From Syncephalis fuscata (taxonomy: Eukaryota; Zoopagomycota; Zoopagomycetes; Zoopagales; Piptocephalidaceae): DNA of 64,000 nucleotides. The notes under the pieces were generated by a model. It searched no databases. It worked only from the letters and a program-made list of their open reading frames with translations, and had not been told where the DNA came from. Shown piece after piece: positions 52,835-64,000 of the stretch; position 1 is the first letter of the stretch; every line of letters starts with the position of its first letter. The position numbers and the translations under genes were made by a program. The DNA is taken from assembly GCA_025786725.1 (NCBI GenBank), contig JAHLTZ010000011.1:1-64000 (forward strand), given 5' to 3'.

Positions 52835-54020
52835 TTAATAAAGTTGATTGTACACCAATCTGTTGGCAGTGCCTTGAGTGGGATTGGTAATGGCATTTTT
52901 CGTGGAATAGTTAATCAAATCAGCATAAAGAGCATCGACGCTCCAGTAGTTTTTGGACCCCATGTATAAAGCTGCAACACCAGCAACATGAGGCGAGGCC
53001 ATGGATGTGCCGGAGATTGTATTTGTTGCCGTATTGCTACCTTTCCATGTAGACTTGATATCCACGCCGGGAGCATAGACATCAACACAGCGTCCATAGC
53101 AAGAAAATGTGGCTTGCCTGTTATTGATGTCGCTAGCAGCAACCGAAAATCCCCTTGAAGCGCCAGAAGGCGAATAATTCAAGAGTCGGTTGCTGAGTTT
53201 CCTGCAGCGACTACAACAGCGACACCTGCATTGACAGCTGCATTGACAGCGTCGTCAACAGCACGAGATTTGCCTCCGCTCAACGACATATTGATCACAG
53301 ATTTGTAGCGACGGGCATATCTAGTGGCGTATTGGATTCCGGCAATAACACCGGCATTACTGCCAGAGCCACTTCCACTAAGTACTTTAACACCAAAAAT
53401 CTTTGCTTTTTTGGCTAAACCGTAGGTAGTTCCGGCTGTAGTTCCGGCAACATGGGTACCATGACCGTTTAAATCAATGGCCGGCTCGCCATCAATAAAG
53501 CTTTTGACCATTTTAGCACGGCCACCAAAGTCTTTATGTTCGGCATAAACGCCGGTATCGATGACCCAGATCTCCGTGCCGGCACCGGCAGAGTTGGGAT
53601 AGTTATACGCCTGCCCGACGCCACTACGACGATTAGATACTCGAGGAAGGCCCCAACTTGGCGGATTATTCTGAATAGCGGCAATTCGCATAATCTGCTG
53701 TGGCTCGACGTATTCTACGCGCTCGTCGTCTTGCAGACGCTTCAATTGTTCACTTGTGAGCTTGCTGGCGAAGCCTTGAAAGTTTTCAGTTTCGTAGGTT
53801 ATTGAACCTTTTGACGTGAAGGCATCAGTCCATTTCCTTGAGCAGAAAATTGCGCCAGCTGATTACCAGGACGCAACTTGATGATGTAAGCGTCTTGAAC
53901 CGCAGCTGTTGATAATGTTGAGTTGGCTGCAAAAGTATCGCCCGTCTCGATTGAACCATTGACATTGGAAGCAAAGGCCAGCACCACGGAAACAGCACAG
54001 AGTGAAAAAATGGACTTCAT
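52835..54020 (-). CDS. Secreted subtilisin-like serine protease (S8A, proteinase K type), two frame breaks
   Basis: Extracellular endopeptidase made as a pre-pro-enzyme. MKSIFSLCAVSVVLAFASNV is the signal peptide. An I9 propeptide follows (YIIKLRPGNQLAQF to RVEYVEPQQIM). The mature domain starts near PPSWGLPRVSNR and has the Asp motif WVIDTGV, the His motif NGHGTHVAGT, the oxyanion region NMSLSGGKS and the Ser motif GTSMASPHVAG. It has no introns; about 395 residues if two single missing bases are allowed for, near 53831 (after FSAQG) and near 53183 (after AAGNSATDS). The remaining frame is clean and every catalytic residue is present, so these look like sequencing deletions. Such proteases serve nutrition or host attack in saprotrophic and parasitic fungi. 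Confidence 0.88.
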
Positions 54021-55920
54021 GATAAGTTGAAATTTCGTAACAGAGCTTAGTAAAGTAACAAGCAGAGTAGCGGATGTTGATCGTAATTTGCTAGTTAACA
54101 ATGGATTGGATGAAGCGTTAGGTGAGTATGACTAAGTAGAATGTGCAGTTAACTCTCTTGTTATTTATATATGTTCTAAATTTCAAGCTCCCTTGCAAGG
54201 CCAATATGCAATCTGGCAATAAATCCACGCTTATTGGTCTACCAATGGCTACCATAGAACAGCAGCGTGATTTCTTCATTGATTGTTGCCTGTAATTGAA
54301 CACAATATCAGCTGCTATGGCATATGACACATTTTGCTATGATCACAGTCCGCTGGCAAAAGGACAGTTCATAGACTCTAATGTAAACCATAGAGTCGGA
54401 TTGACGCTACCTGTATAGGAAGTGTAGATTACCAGATACAAATAGATATAGAATGTTCTATAAAATACAAATGTGTCACGGGAACTGACAATTAACAGAC
54501 TCGAGAATGGACTATTCACCCGTATTACATTTAGTTTGAATTGTATTACTGAAGGAGATGTCAATAGACGAAAACAATGAAATGTTTTAGATAAATTACA
54601 TGGCTGATAATAGACTGCAACGCACTGCAGATAGATGGTCTTATGACAACAGAGTTTATGAAAACTATGAATAGTAATGCTGTTGTATTACAATGGTGGC
54701 ACCTTCGTTGTTAGACATGGGCCGGCGATAAGAAATATGTCATATAATTAAATGATATTTAAAATTAGGTGCGCATTTTAATATAAAAACAATAAAACAC
54801 TATTAAAAACAATATATAAAATTAAAATACTGATAATTCAATAATTCTAATAACACGACTTTTTGTTAAATAGCAAGTAAAGAATATACTTTCGGCAATT
54901 GAATGTAGGTTTCGTATTATACATATTGCAACGCTAAACAATGATATGCACATTGTTGATCACGTTTGTCTTTTTTGTTCTGCTTTAACGCTCACTATGC
55001 CAAGAATTTATTGTGTGGACATTGAAGAAAGCGTCGAAAGCCTTTGAAATGTTTATTACGTCAGAAATTAATTTTACACCACTGTTGTTTAAAAAGAGCT
55101 TTTATTTGTTTGTGCTTAATAATTGCAATTAAAATATTAATTAAATTGTATTTTATTAGTAAAGTATTAATAATTGTTGTATTAAGCTGCTTTTTTGTTG
55201 CTCTTTTAAAATATTAAAGTATAGAAAATGCTTTAAATAGTGTCACGCACAACATGTACCACTATACATAATAGCCGTAATTATCGTGCATGCAGCTACC
55301 GAGCATTTGTTATCAATAGCCTGCATCAAATCTTAATCGATGTGCGTACAGTGAGATTACCAAATATTACGTGAGGTCATGCGACATTTTAATGTAAAAG
55401 CTTGCCTTTGAGATGCATGAGAATTGGTTGAATCATAATGTAGTCATAGTTTAAAGCATCCATACTATGTGGTCACATGCTTTACAATAAAAATCTATGA
55501 ATATAATTTAATGTAAAAGGCTGACTCTTTATTACAAAGCGTTTATGCTACCTTTACTACTACTACTACAAAGCCTGATCTAAAAATATTTATTGTTCAA
55601 CGATAACATCAAGCAATGCTATACTTTTCATTAATATTTCATACCAATATAAAACTTTTATTTTATTAAATAAAGCAATATTACTTTTAAATGTCGTATT
55701 AAACAGCGTAATAAATATAGTCATATATTGTCAATAGTACACTTTAACACCGCTGCTTAATTATTAATCGCTAATCAAAACTTAATCAACATATTGTAAT
55801 AACTATGATTATCATGATTATCATGATTATCATTATACGACGTAATCAGCGTAGATTAATAAAAATCAAACTATTTATTGTTTATAGTCGAGATATTTCA
55901 CGACGTTTTTCATAACTGAG
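54021..55920. other. Intergenic DNA
   Basis: Holds the protease promoter next to 54020 and the 3' flank of thioredoxin reductase. Frames at 54118-54564 have no coding character. A short TTATCATGATTATCATGA repeat lies near 55810. Confidence 0.45.
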
Positions 55921-57145
<1,225 letters not shown>

Positions 57146-57759
57146 ATCGCGTGTCGGTAAACGAAAAGGTTGCAGTTGCAGTTTAGTAGCAATAATCGAA
57201 CGATGAACGGGTGCTAAACGAGAACGAGTAAGAATAGAGGCCAAAGTGCTGCGACCAGGATGTTCATACGTATATTTAAGGACAACAACAAACAAGTTGG
57301 AAAAAGAAGTGTAGGCGCGTTACTGCCGCGTGTGTGTGTGTGTTAATAGTGGTAATATAGATCAATATCAACCGAGTGGACAAGAGAATAAGAGAGAGAG
57401 AGGCGATGCTAGTATATAAAGAAAAGGCAAAACATTCCGATGCATAGGCCAATCATATCGTCATTGGATTATTAATATCCATTCCGAAAATGACCGGATT
57501 TGATGGATTTAACATGTGAGAAACGCGGCAAAACAAACAAATATCACCGCCACTCAATCGTTATAATACGGAATACATGGCCATTGTAAAAAGTATGACG
57601 CTGTGGCTGAGAAGATAATATGAACCCCAGCTTTTACTAGAAAAGACCGCTTTCCCTTCTATCTCTATCAATTGTTGGTTTCTTTCTTTTTGTTTCTTTC
57701 GCTTACTAGCTCTCTTTCTCTCTCTCACACACGTACTATCGGAACGATAACGAACGAAC
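57146..57759. promoter_or_regulatory. Divergent promoter region (thioredoxin reductase / citrate synthase)
   Basis: Contains GA-rich (GAGAGAGAGA near 57390) and CT-rich (TTTCTCTCTCTCACACAC near 57715) tracts just before each gene. Such polypurine/polypyrimidine tracts are common in fungal promoters. The leader-like frame of TRR1 lies at its left edge. Confidence 0.45.
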
Positions 57760-60396
57760 ATGTCGTCGTTAAAGGCTAGTGGACAACAGCCGGCAAGTCG
57801 GTTTACGCTTAAAGACGAACAAAGTGGCCGTACATGGCCATTGGATACGGCGACACCACAAGCGGCCAGTACAGGTAATAATGCGACGCAGCCGTTAACT
57901 TTTGCCGTTGTACCGGGCAGGTAAGTCGCGCAGTTATATCTGTTTTGCATTATTAGAAATTAATAAACTTATTGGCAACTATAGTGCCGATACGCAGTCG
58001 CTTACTGTGTTGGATAATCGTACCAATAAAATTTATCAAGTGCCTATTGAAAATAATACTATTTCTGCGTTAAAGTTTAAGCAGATGGTAGCTACGCCAA
58101 CACCTGGAATACAAGGTGACGAAAGTGATCAAGGTCTTCGGTATGACATATGAATAGTTATATATATACATACATAATAGATAAATACAATATATTAATT
58201 ATATATTATTATATTGATTATTTATATTAGTGTTTACGATCCTGGTAATTATAATAATAATTATAATAATAATAGTTGATTATTGCATACTAATGTTGGT
58301 ATAGCTTTCCAGAATACCGCTGTGGCTCGGTCCAAGATAACGTATATTGATGGTGATAATGGTATTTTACGTTACCGGTAAGCTTTAAACAATTAATATT
58401 GCCAAATGCTAGCAGTTACGCATGCTAATGCTGCTGTAGTGGTTATCCTATTGAAGAGTTGGCTGAGAGATCCAACTTCTTGGAAGTTACCTATTTGTTA
58501 ATTTATGGTGAATTGCCTACAAAGGTATGTTAATCAACTATTAGTATCTAATAGTGTATAACTAATGGGTCAATAGACACAATTTACAGAGTTTTCACAT
58601 CAAGTTATGCGACACACCTTTTTGCATGTTAATGTTACCGAATTGATGGGAACATTTAATTATGATGCTCATCCCATGGGTATGTTTATTAGGTAGGTGA
58701 TGGTTAAATAGAACATTTATTGGTACATTTCACTAACAAATTGTGTTTAGTGGTTTGGCAGCCATGTCAACTTTTCATCCAGAAGCAAATCCTGCGTTAA
58801 ATGTAAGAAATTCACCCATTTGTATATGGCTATATATATATATTCTTACGTTTTACTTTATTTTTCACAGGGATCGGATATGTATATCAATAATGAACGT
58901 ATGCGCAACAAACAGATACTTCGTTTACTTGGTAAAGTGCCAACATTGGCTGCAGTGGCCTATCGTCATCGCATTGGACGGTAAGTAATACCAACGTTTT
59001 ACTTATATTGGTATTAATGTTAATATTACAATTAACCAATCAACCAGTCCATACAATCAGCCACAAAATGACTTATCCTATACAGAAAACTTTTTGTATA
59101 TGCTTGACCGGTTATCGGAAGAGAAATATCGTCCCAATCCTAAATTAGCTCGTGCTCTTGACATTCTTTTTATTCTTCATGTAAGTAATTGATTGAATTA
59201 GCATTAACATTAATACTAATGATTCATACTCATTACTAATAGGCTGATCATGAATTGAACTGTTCTACTGCCGCAATGCGTCATATTGGCTCTAGTCGAG
59301 TTGATCCTTATAGGTAAAGTGTTTTGTGTATTTTACTATGCATTACCTATTAATGCATGATGTTCAGTGCCATTGCCGGTGCTAGTGCCGCATTGTATGG
59401 TCCACTTCACGGTGGTGCCAATGAGGTATGTAACATTAACAGTGATTAAATAAACATAATATCAATGCTTTATACTATATATATGTGTGTGTTATTTAGG
59501 CGGTACTTCGTATGCTTGAAGAAATCGGATCAGTAGAAGCAGTTCCTCAGTTTTTAGAACTTGTAAAGCAACGTAAGAAGAAATTGATGGGATTTGGCCA
59601 TCGGGTATATAAGAATTATGATCCACGTGCCAAGATTATTCGCCAGGTGGCCTACGAGGTAAATACACTTTATACTGAATATAAACCATTTATAACACTT
59701 TATCGTTGCAGGTGTTTGATATTTTTGGTCGGGAGAGTCTTATTGATGTGGCAATTGAACTGGAACGTGTTGCTTTATCCGACGAGTACTTTATTAAGCG
59801 TCGTCTTTATCCAAATGTTGATTTCTATTCAGGAATTATCTATAAGGGTAAGTAATAAATAGCAATATACTAAAATAATTAAGTACTTATTTATTTTATA
59901 ACTACTACCACCATCATCATCTATACTATGGACACTAATAGCTATGGGTTTCCCAACCGATTTTTTCCCTGTGCTATTTGGTAAGTGAATATATTTATCA
60001 ATATATTTATTTATTAATTAATGTCTGTATGTATTATTATTGTTATTGATAGCAATTCCTCGAGTGGCTGGTGGCTAGCTCATTGGGTTGAATCGTGTAA
60101 AGATCCAGATACAAAGATTTGGCGTCCTCGTCAAGTATATGACGGTGAAACAAAACGCAGCTATGTACCATTTGAACATCGTCAAGGAACAGCCAATGCC
60201 GATAAAGAAACACGTAGCACGGAAGGTGTAAGTTTCAACAATGTTATTACTGAACAGTGTGTTTATTAATATATTGATATATACTTGTATATATGTATGT
60301 GTATATGTTTGATATAAATAGAATCCACTGAGCAAACGAAGTATGGTGGCCACTTTCGAGGCGGGATCGTCATCTCAATTGCCGGCCAAAATTTAA
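57760..60396 (+). CDS. Citrate synthase, one frame break
   Basis: Condenses oxaloacetate and acetyl-CoA to citrate. Sixteen exons from 57760-57920 to 60322-60396, one of only 14 nt (58231-58244), give about 537 residues. It is of the bacterial/glyoxysomal type: [23 protein letters not shown]-like [19 protein letters not shown], the His motif [27 protein letters not shown] with catalytic His, and the Asp region FFPVLFAIPRVAG. One base is missing near 60067, between IPRVAG and WLAHWVES; otherwise the frame is perfect. The N-terminal ~50 residues are low-complexity and not an obvious mitochondrial presequence. The C-terminus (PAKI) is not a classical SKL peroxisomal signal, so location is open. 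Shares its promoter region with thioredoxin reductase. Confidence 0.92.
58231..58244 (+). other. 14-nt micro-exon in citrate synthase
   Basis: Encodes VYDP and part of the next codon. The upstream acceptor is TATATTAG, the downstream donor GTAATT. Phases fit on both sides. Confidence 0.8.
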
Positions 60397-60452
60397 ACCA
60401 AATAATCATGATAATAAAGTGATGCTAGCTTATTACTTAATAGCTATTGCAA

Positions 60453-63108
60453 CTAATGGATAGAGCGAGTACGTTTAGTGTTATCATGTCCCTTTGAACC
60501 TGCTCGACCTGCTGTTGTGGTTGTCCCAGTTCCAGTTGTCGTTGTCGCTGTCGATTTACCTTGTTCCTCGCGTCGTTGCTTTAACAAAAATAGTTCTATT
60601 TGTAGTAGACATCGTTGCCATTAGTAATGGTGTTTATATAAAATATTTTATTTTACTTACCTCTATCTAAGCTAGTTCAATAGAGCATCGATTCGATAGC
60701 AAGGGAAGCATAGGCCAGGTCGACCGTTCCCCTTTAAGAATCCAATAGCCCAATAGTGAATTGGTTGGATTCGACATTAACATTTTAAAATCCTATTAAG
60801 TAGTAAAAGCAGCAGGTTAATATATCAACGTCTATTTACTAGCCAACACACTTACACGAATGGTCAAATTAGGTGAGATGGTAACATTGCCGGATACACG
60901 TTCAATAAACATTGTGCTTATCGGTTTCGGTAAAAGATGCATTTGACCAAGCTATTTTACATTTATTATTAAATCAGCTAATTAATTAAATCAGCCTTTA
61001 TTACTTACTTGTCGAGCTCGGTGTTTCACCTCAGATCCAAGCAGATTACGCATCTTAACAGAAAATCCATCAATACCTTGACCCGGTCCTTTATTGATGA
61101 ATGGAACAATAAGCGGATTCGCTTGGCTAACAATAAAGTGATTCACGTTAAATAGCTCCGTCATACGGGCTAATAAAGATGCTTGGCTGTTTATATATTA
61201 GTAGGCTATTTATTAACATTGTTATACTAATTCAACTTACTTATCACTCGGACCTGCATCTCCCCATTTAATGGCTATCAGTTTAAATGGTATATCAGTG
61301 TAATTATCATCACGAATAGATTATTAATCAACTTACATGTAGGTGTCCACGGTACAATATTACCGTGAACATCCTTGGCCAATAATTCGGCTGATTTGTA
61401 CAATCCAAGCATTGATGCCGAGGCACAGGCTGCACTCCAAATCAACTAATGAATAATAAATCAATTATAGTAAACAATATCTGCATTTCATTACTATATA
61501 CTTACCACATTCGGTGCTGTTAAATGATTCAATAGTTGTGGCACATGAAGTCGACGAGTAGATGATACGGTAATGTTAAGAATACGTTTTGTGCGTGTAT
61601 ATGCTTCCTATAATTTGATTAATCAACCAGTTAACTTTATTATTATTATTATTATTATTACCTCAAATGTCATATCGCCCACATTACTGCGAACACAATT
61701 TTCCAAAATTTGCACATCCAACAAATAGCCTATTTTCGATAAGTAAAAATTATTAAATCAATTAATACAATTACCTTGTTTAAAGAATCGTGTCAATTTG
61801 CGCTGGACACTACCTTTAGTGCCCACACGAATAAATGCTTCTAAATTGATACCACCAGGTAGAAATATGTCCTATAAATGCATAAGTATGTAACAAGTCA
61901 TTATTCATATTGCTATAATAATAATTACCGGTAGTTCCTCGTCTGTATGAACACAAATAAGACTGGCCATCAATGCACCCACTGCACTACCACAAATAAC
62001 TCGCGGCAATAAACCATGTTCATTTAATGTTTTCATAACACCAAGATGACATGCGCCTAATGATTATATTCATATTCATATGCATATTGTTATTAACTAT
62101 CTAAATTTTATAAATCCATATACAATAAAACTTACCAAAAGTGGATCCACCGTGTAATACGAGGGCTGATCGGCCAAAACACTGACGTGTATCACGAAAG
62201 AATTCCGATTTCTGTTGATATGAAAGCTGACTATTATCGGCTGCTCCAATCATTGCAAGTAACTCGGTCACAGTGCGTGTATAGTCTTCAATAAGATCTT
62301 TGGTGCTAAGTAGGGTAAATTAAATTACTTGTTAGTTGTTGATTTAATTATATAAACATACAGATAACTCTGTAGATTCACTACTACTACAACTACTGTC
62401 TAGATAATTACCCAGTACATGCTCGTCCAAATAATGTCGGTTCATTAATACCAGCCAAATTACGAATCAATCCTATAATAAATGATAGCAATAATTTATT
62501 TTCCTTAATACTATAAATAATCACCTTTATACCTAGCTTACCTGTGCGTAACAAGTAAATAGCACCTGCTATATCTTTTTGTTGTAAAACATTATGTAAT
62601 TCTTGTGTTCGATGGAAAATAAAGCGATGGTCATAGTTTCTTGCCACTGGATTTGCCTTCCAAACATCCATACCTGCCAACTATTAGTCTTAATAATATT
62701 TTGCTTCATCAATCTAGCCTACCTAATAAACTATATCAATTTATTAGTAGCTATTCAATCTAATATTTAATAAAACTTACGCATCAAGTTGTTTCGCCTT
62801 GGCATACCATGCTGTGTATGTTGTACACCGGCCAAGTTCAGCACGTAGTTTTTGTTCAAGTGTTGGTGCCCATAACAGCTAAACAGTCGAATAAGCACTG
62901 ACAGCCTCGTATTGCTGTTTAGTTCATCATTGTCATTTACCTTCCACCAATAACTCGATACTTCTCCTAGTAGATAGAAACAAGCCGTAATAAATATTAT
63001 TATGCGCTGAAGTACTTGTTTCAACATATGAGTAAACGCCTGTTTAGCCAGCAATTAACTCATCTAAAATATAACTATACTGTTCGCTACAAAGATAATT
63101 ACCGTCAT
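60453..63108 (-). CDS. Patatin-like triacylglycerol lipase (Tgl3/4/5-SDP1 type) with altered nucleophile motif and in-frame TAG
   Basis: Lipid-droplet lipase family member. Exons run from a 6-nt first exon (63108-63103, ATGACG) through 63039-62941, 62878-62781, an 8-nt exon 62730-62723 and 62673-62542 to 60792-60661 and 60578-60453. A membrane segment (IIIFITACFYLLG) opens the protein. The DUF3336-like region has WYAKAKQLDALLGMDVWK. The patatin domain has the oxyanion loop HGGSTFGACHLG, the nucleophile elbow CGSAVGAL, and LFNVNHFIVSQANP with the Asp in WGDAGPSD. The expected GxSxG Ser appears as Ala. A TAG at about 60669-60667 sits in frame three codons before a good donor; the last exon beyond it is clean (REEQGKSTATTTT, ending TAG). 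The protein may therefore end at ELA or continue if that stop is an error. Confidence 0.85.
62723..62730 (-). other. 8-nt micro-exon in the patatin lipase gene
   Basis: TTTATTAG lies between two complete introns, each with a branch-like CTAAT. Including it yields LDALLGMDVWK and restores phase; skipping it breaks the frame. Confidence 0.75.
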
Positions 63109-63451
63109 TTTGCCAACCAGTAGATAGTATCTCTAGTGCTATTTCCTTTGCTCTTATATATATTGCCAGTCTTACTATTACTATACTATTATTATTTAGT
63201 AGAAAAAGGTATATAGCGTGCCGATAACAGTGTGCAACCAAGATATATAACCAAAACTAAACCATATAGTCATGTGACTATTCTGTATTGAGGTAGCATG
63301 CCAGCAATTCCCCTTTGCGTTTTTTTCCCTTTACTTCCCTTCCTCGTTGTTGTCGTTGTCGTCTTGATTTATACGGGAAATCTATCTACACCACCACAGA
63401 CACACAGACATACACACAAACACACACACAGGTACACACACGCAGTTGATC
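63109..63451. promoter_or_regulatory. Divergent promoter region (lipase / SR protein)
   Basis: Head-to-head spacing of about 340 nt. A CA-rich microsatellite (ACACACAAACACACACACAG) lies at 63412-63431 and a T/C-rich block at 63307-63345, just upstream of the SR protein ATG. Confidence 0.5.
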
Positions 63452-64000
63452 ATGGCTACTCGTCTCTATATTGGACGTCTTCATCGCGATGTGCGTGAAC
63501 GTGATCTTGAACGACTTTTCGATCGTTATGGTAAAATTGTCGATCTGCGCTTGATGAGCGGTTTTGGCTTCGTGGTATGTATACTGCCTGCATTATGGCG
63601 TGAGTTTGTGATTTAACGTCTGGTTTTATACCCACGCCTACCGTATATACTGTTTTAAACAACGTGTTATTGGCAAATAGGAATTCCGTGATTCACGCGA
63701 TGCACGCGATGTAGTCCGTGCTTTGGACGGTAGAGACTTTTTCGGTGAACGGTAAGTGTCCATTATTAGTACATATTAAGTACAATTATATTAAAACATG
63801 CGTATATTACTTTATTCGACAGTATCATGGTTCAATTTGCACGCAGTGATCGCCGAGGTGGCGGTGGCGGTGGCGGTAACGACTCTAGGTATTATTTAAT
63901 TATTGGTAATATAATTGGCGTTAATCTATGTGATTGATATCAATAGCGGTAATAGATTTAGCCCACCACAACGTACCAAGAACCGATTGGCCGTCAGCAA
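63452..64000 (+). CDS. SR-type splicing factor with two RRMs (partial, runs off the window)
   Basis: RNA-binding protein of the SRSF1/Srp2 type, acting in splice-site choice and mRNA export. Exons 63452-63574, 63681-63751, 63823-63888 and 63947 onward. RRM1 opens with RNP2 LYIGRL and has a short RNP1-like SGFGFVEF, then DARDVVRALDGRDFFGER and IMVQFAR. A Gly-rich linker (GGGGGGGN) follows. The last visible part, RTKNRLAVSN, is the start of a second RRM. The frame is intact. The rest, including any RS domain, lies beyond 64000. The start is the first ATG after the CA-rich promoter tract. Confidence 0.88.

Noticed and set aside
53469-53805. Alternative frames over the protease gene
   Set aside because: Shadows of the subtilase reading frame, which carries all catalytic motifs.

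Overview
The window is nuclear DNA from a eukaryote, most likely an early-diverging (non-Dikarya) fungus. Genes are split by many short introns (about 45-75 nt) with GTAAGT-like donors and a CTAAC/CTAAT branch site close to the 3' end. Intergenic DNA is very AT-rich. The gene set is fungal: Msp1, thioredoxin reductase, a Tgl-type patatin lipase, proteinase-K-type subtilase, GT61, and a soluble fumarate reductase fused to cytochrome b5. A textbook U12 (AT-AC) intron in the MSP1 gene also points away from Dikarya. A zoopagomycete or mucoromycete would fit, but that placement is weak.

Layout. 1-10 kb is AT-rich, repeat-laden DNA around one intact glutathione S-transferase gene. It holds two pairs of dispersed repeats, an ~80-bp tandem array, and pieces of small putative secreted-protein genes. 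10-16.5 kb holds a three-finger CCCH protein, a CRT10-like WD40 gene with several frame breaks, and a protein kinase with a signal peptide. 18.5-25.2 kb (all minus strand) holds GT61, MSP1 and a cytochrome P450. 29.3-43.9 kb holds fumarate reductase-cyt b5, a secreted kinase-like protein, a BAHD-type acyltransferase, a large unrecognised protein and a second secreted kinase-like protein. 45.3-49.9 kb holds a DDX42-like helicase and a decayed copy of the 33-kb secreted gene. 52.8-64 kb holds a subtilase, thioredoxin reductase and citrate synthase (divergent pair), a patatin lipase and the 5' end of an SR protein (divergent pair).

Most genes are housekeeping and unrelated in function. The most unusual signal is a set of signal-peptide-bearing kinase-fold proteins at about 15.2-16.5, 33.0-34.2, 42.9-44.0 and 48.7-49.9 kb. 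They run from one with all core catalytic motifs to degenerate pseudokinase-like forms and a pseudogene, as in an evolving secreted (effector-like) family. Other notable signals are the U12 intron, three GC-AG introns sharing the same extended donor, micro-exons of 8, 9 and 14 nt, and a duplicated two-exon gene for a 61-residue secreted-type protein.

Many genes contain single-base frame breaks, nearly all of the missing-base type, including conserved housekeeping genes. Uncorrected sequencing indels are the likeliest cause. Exon coordinates were derived by hand from splice consensus and reading-frame continuity; no database search was possible, so all homology statements are recognition of motifs.
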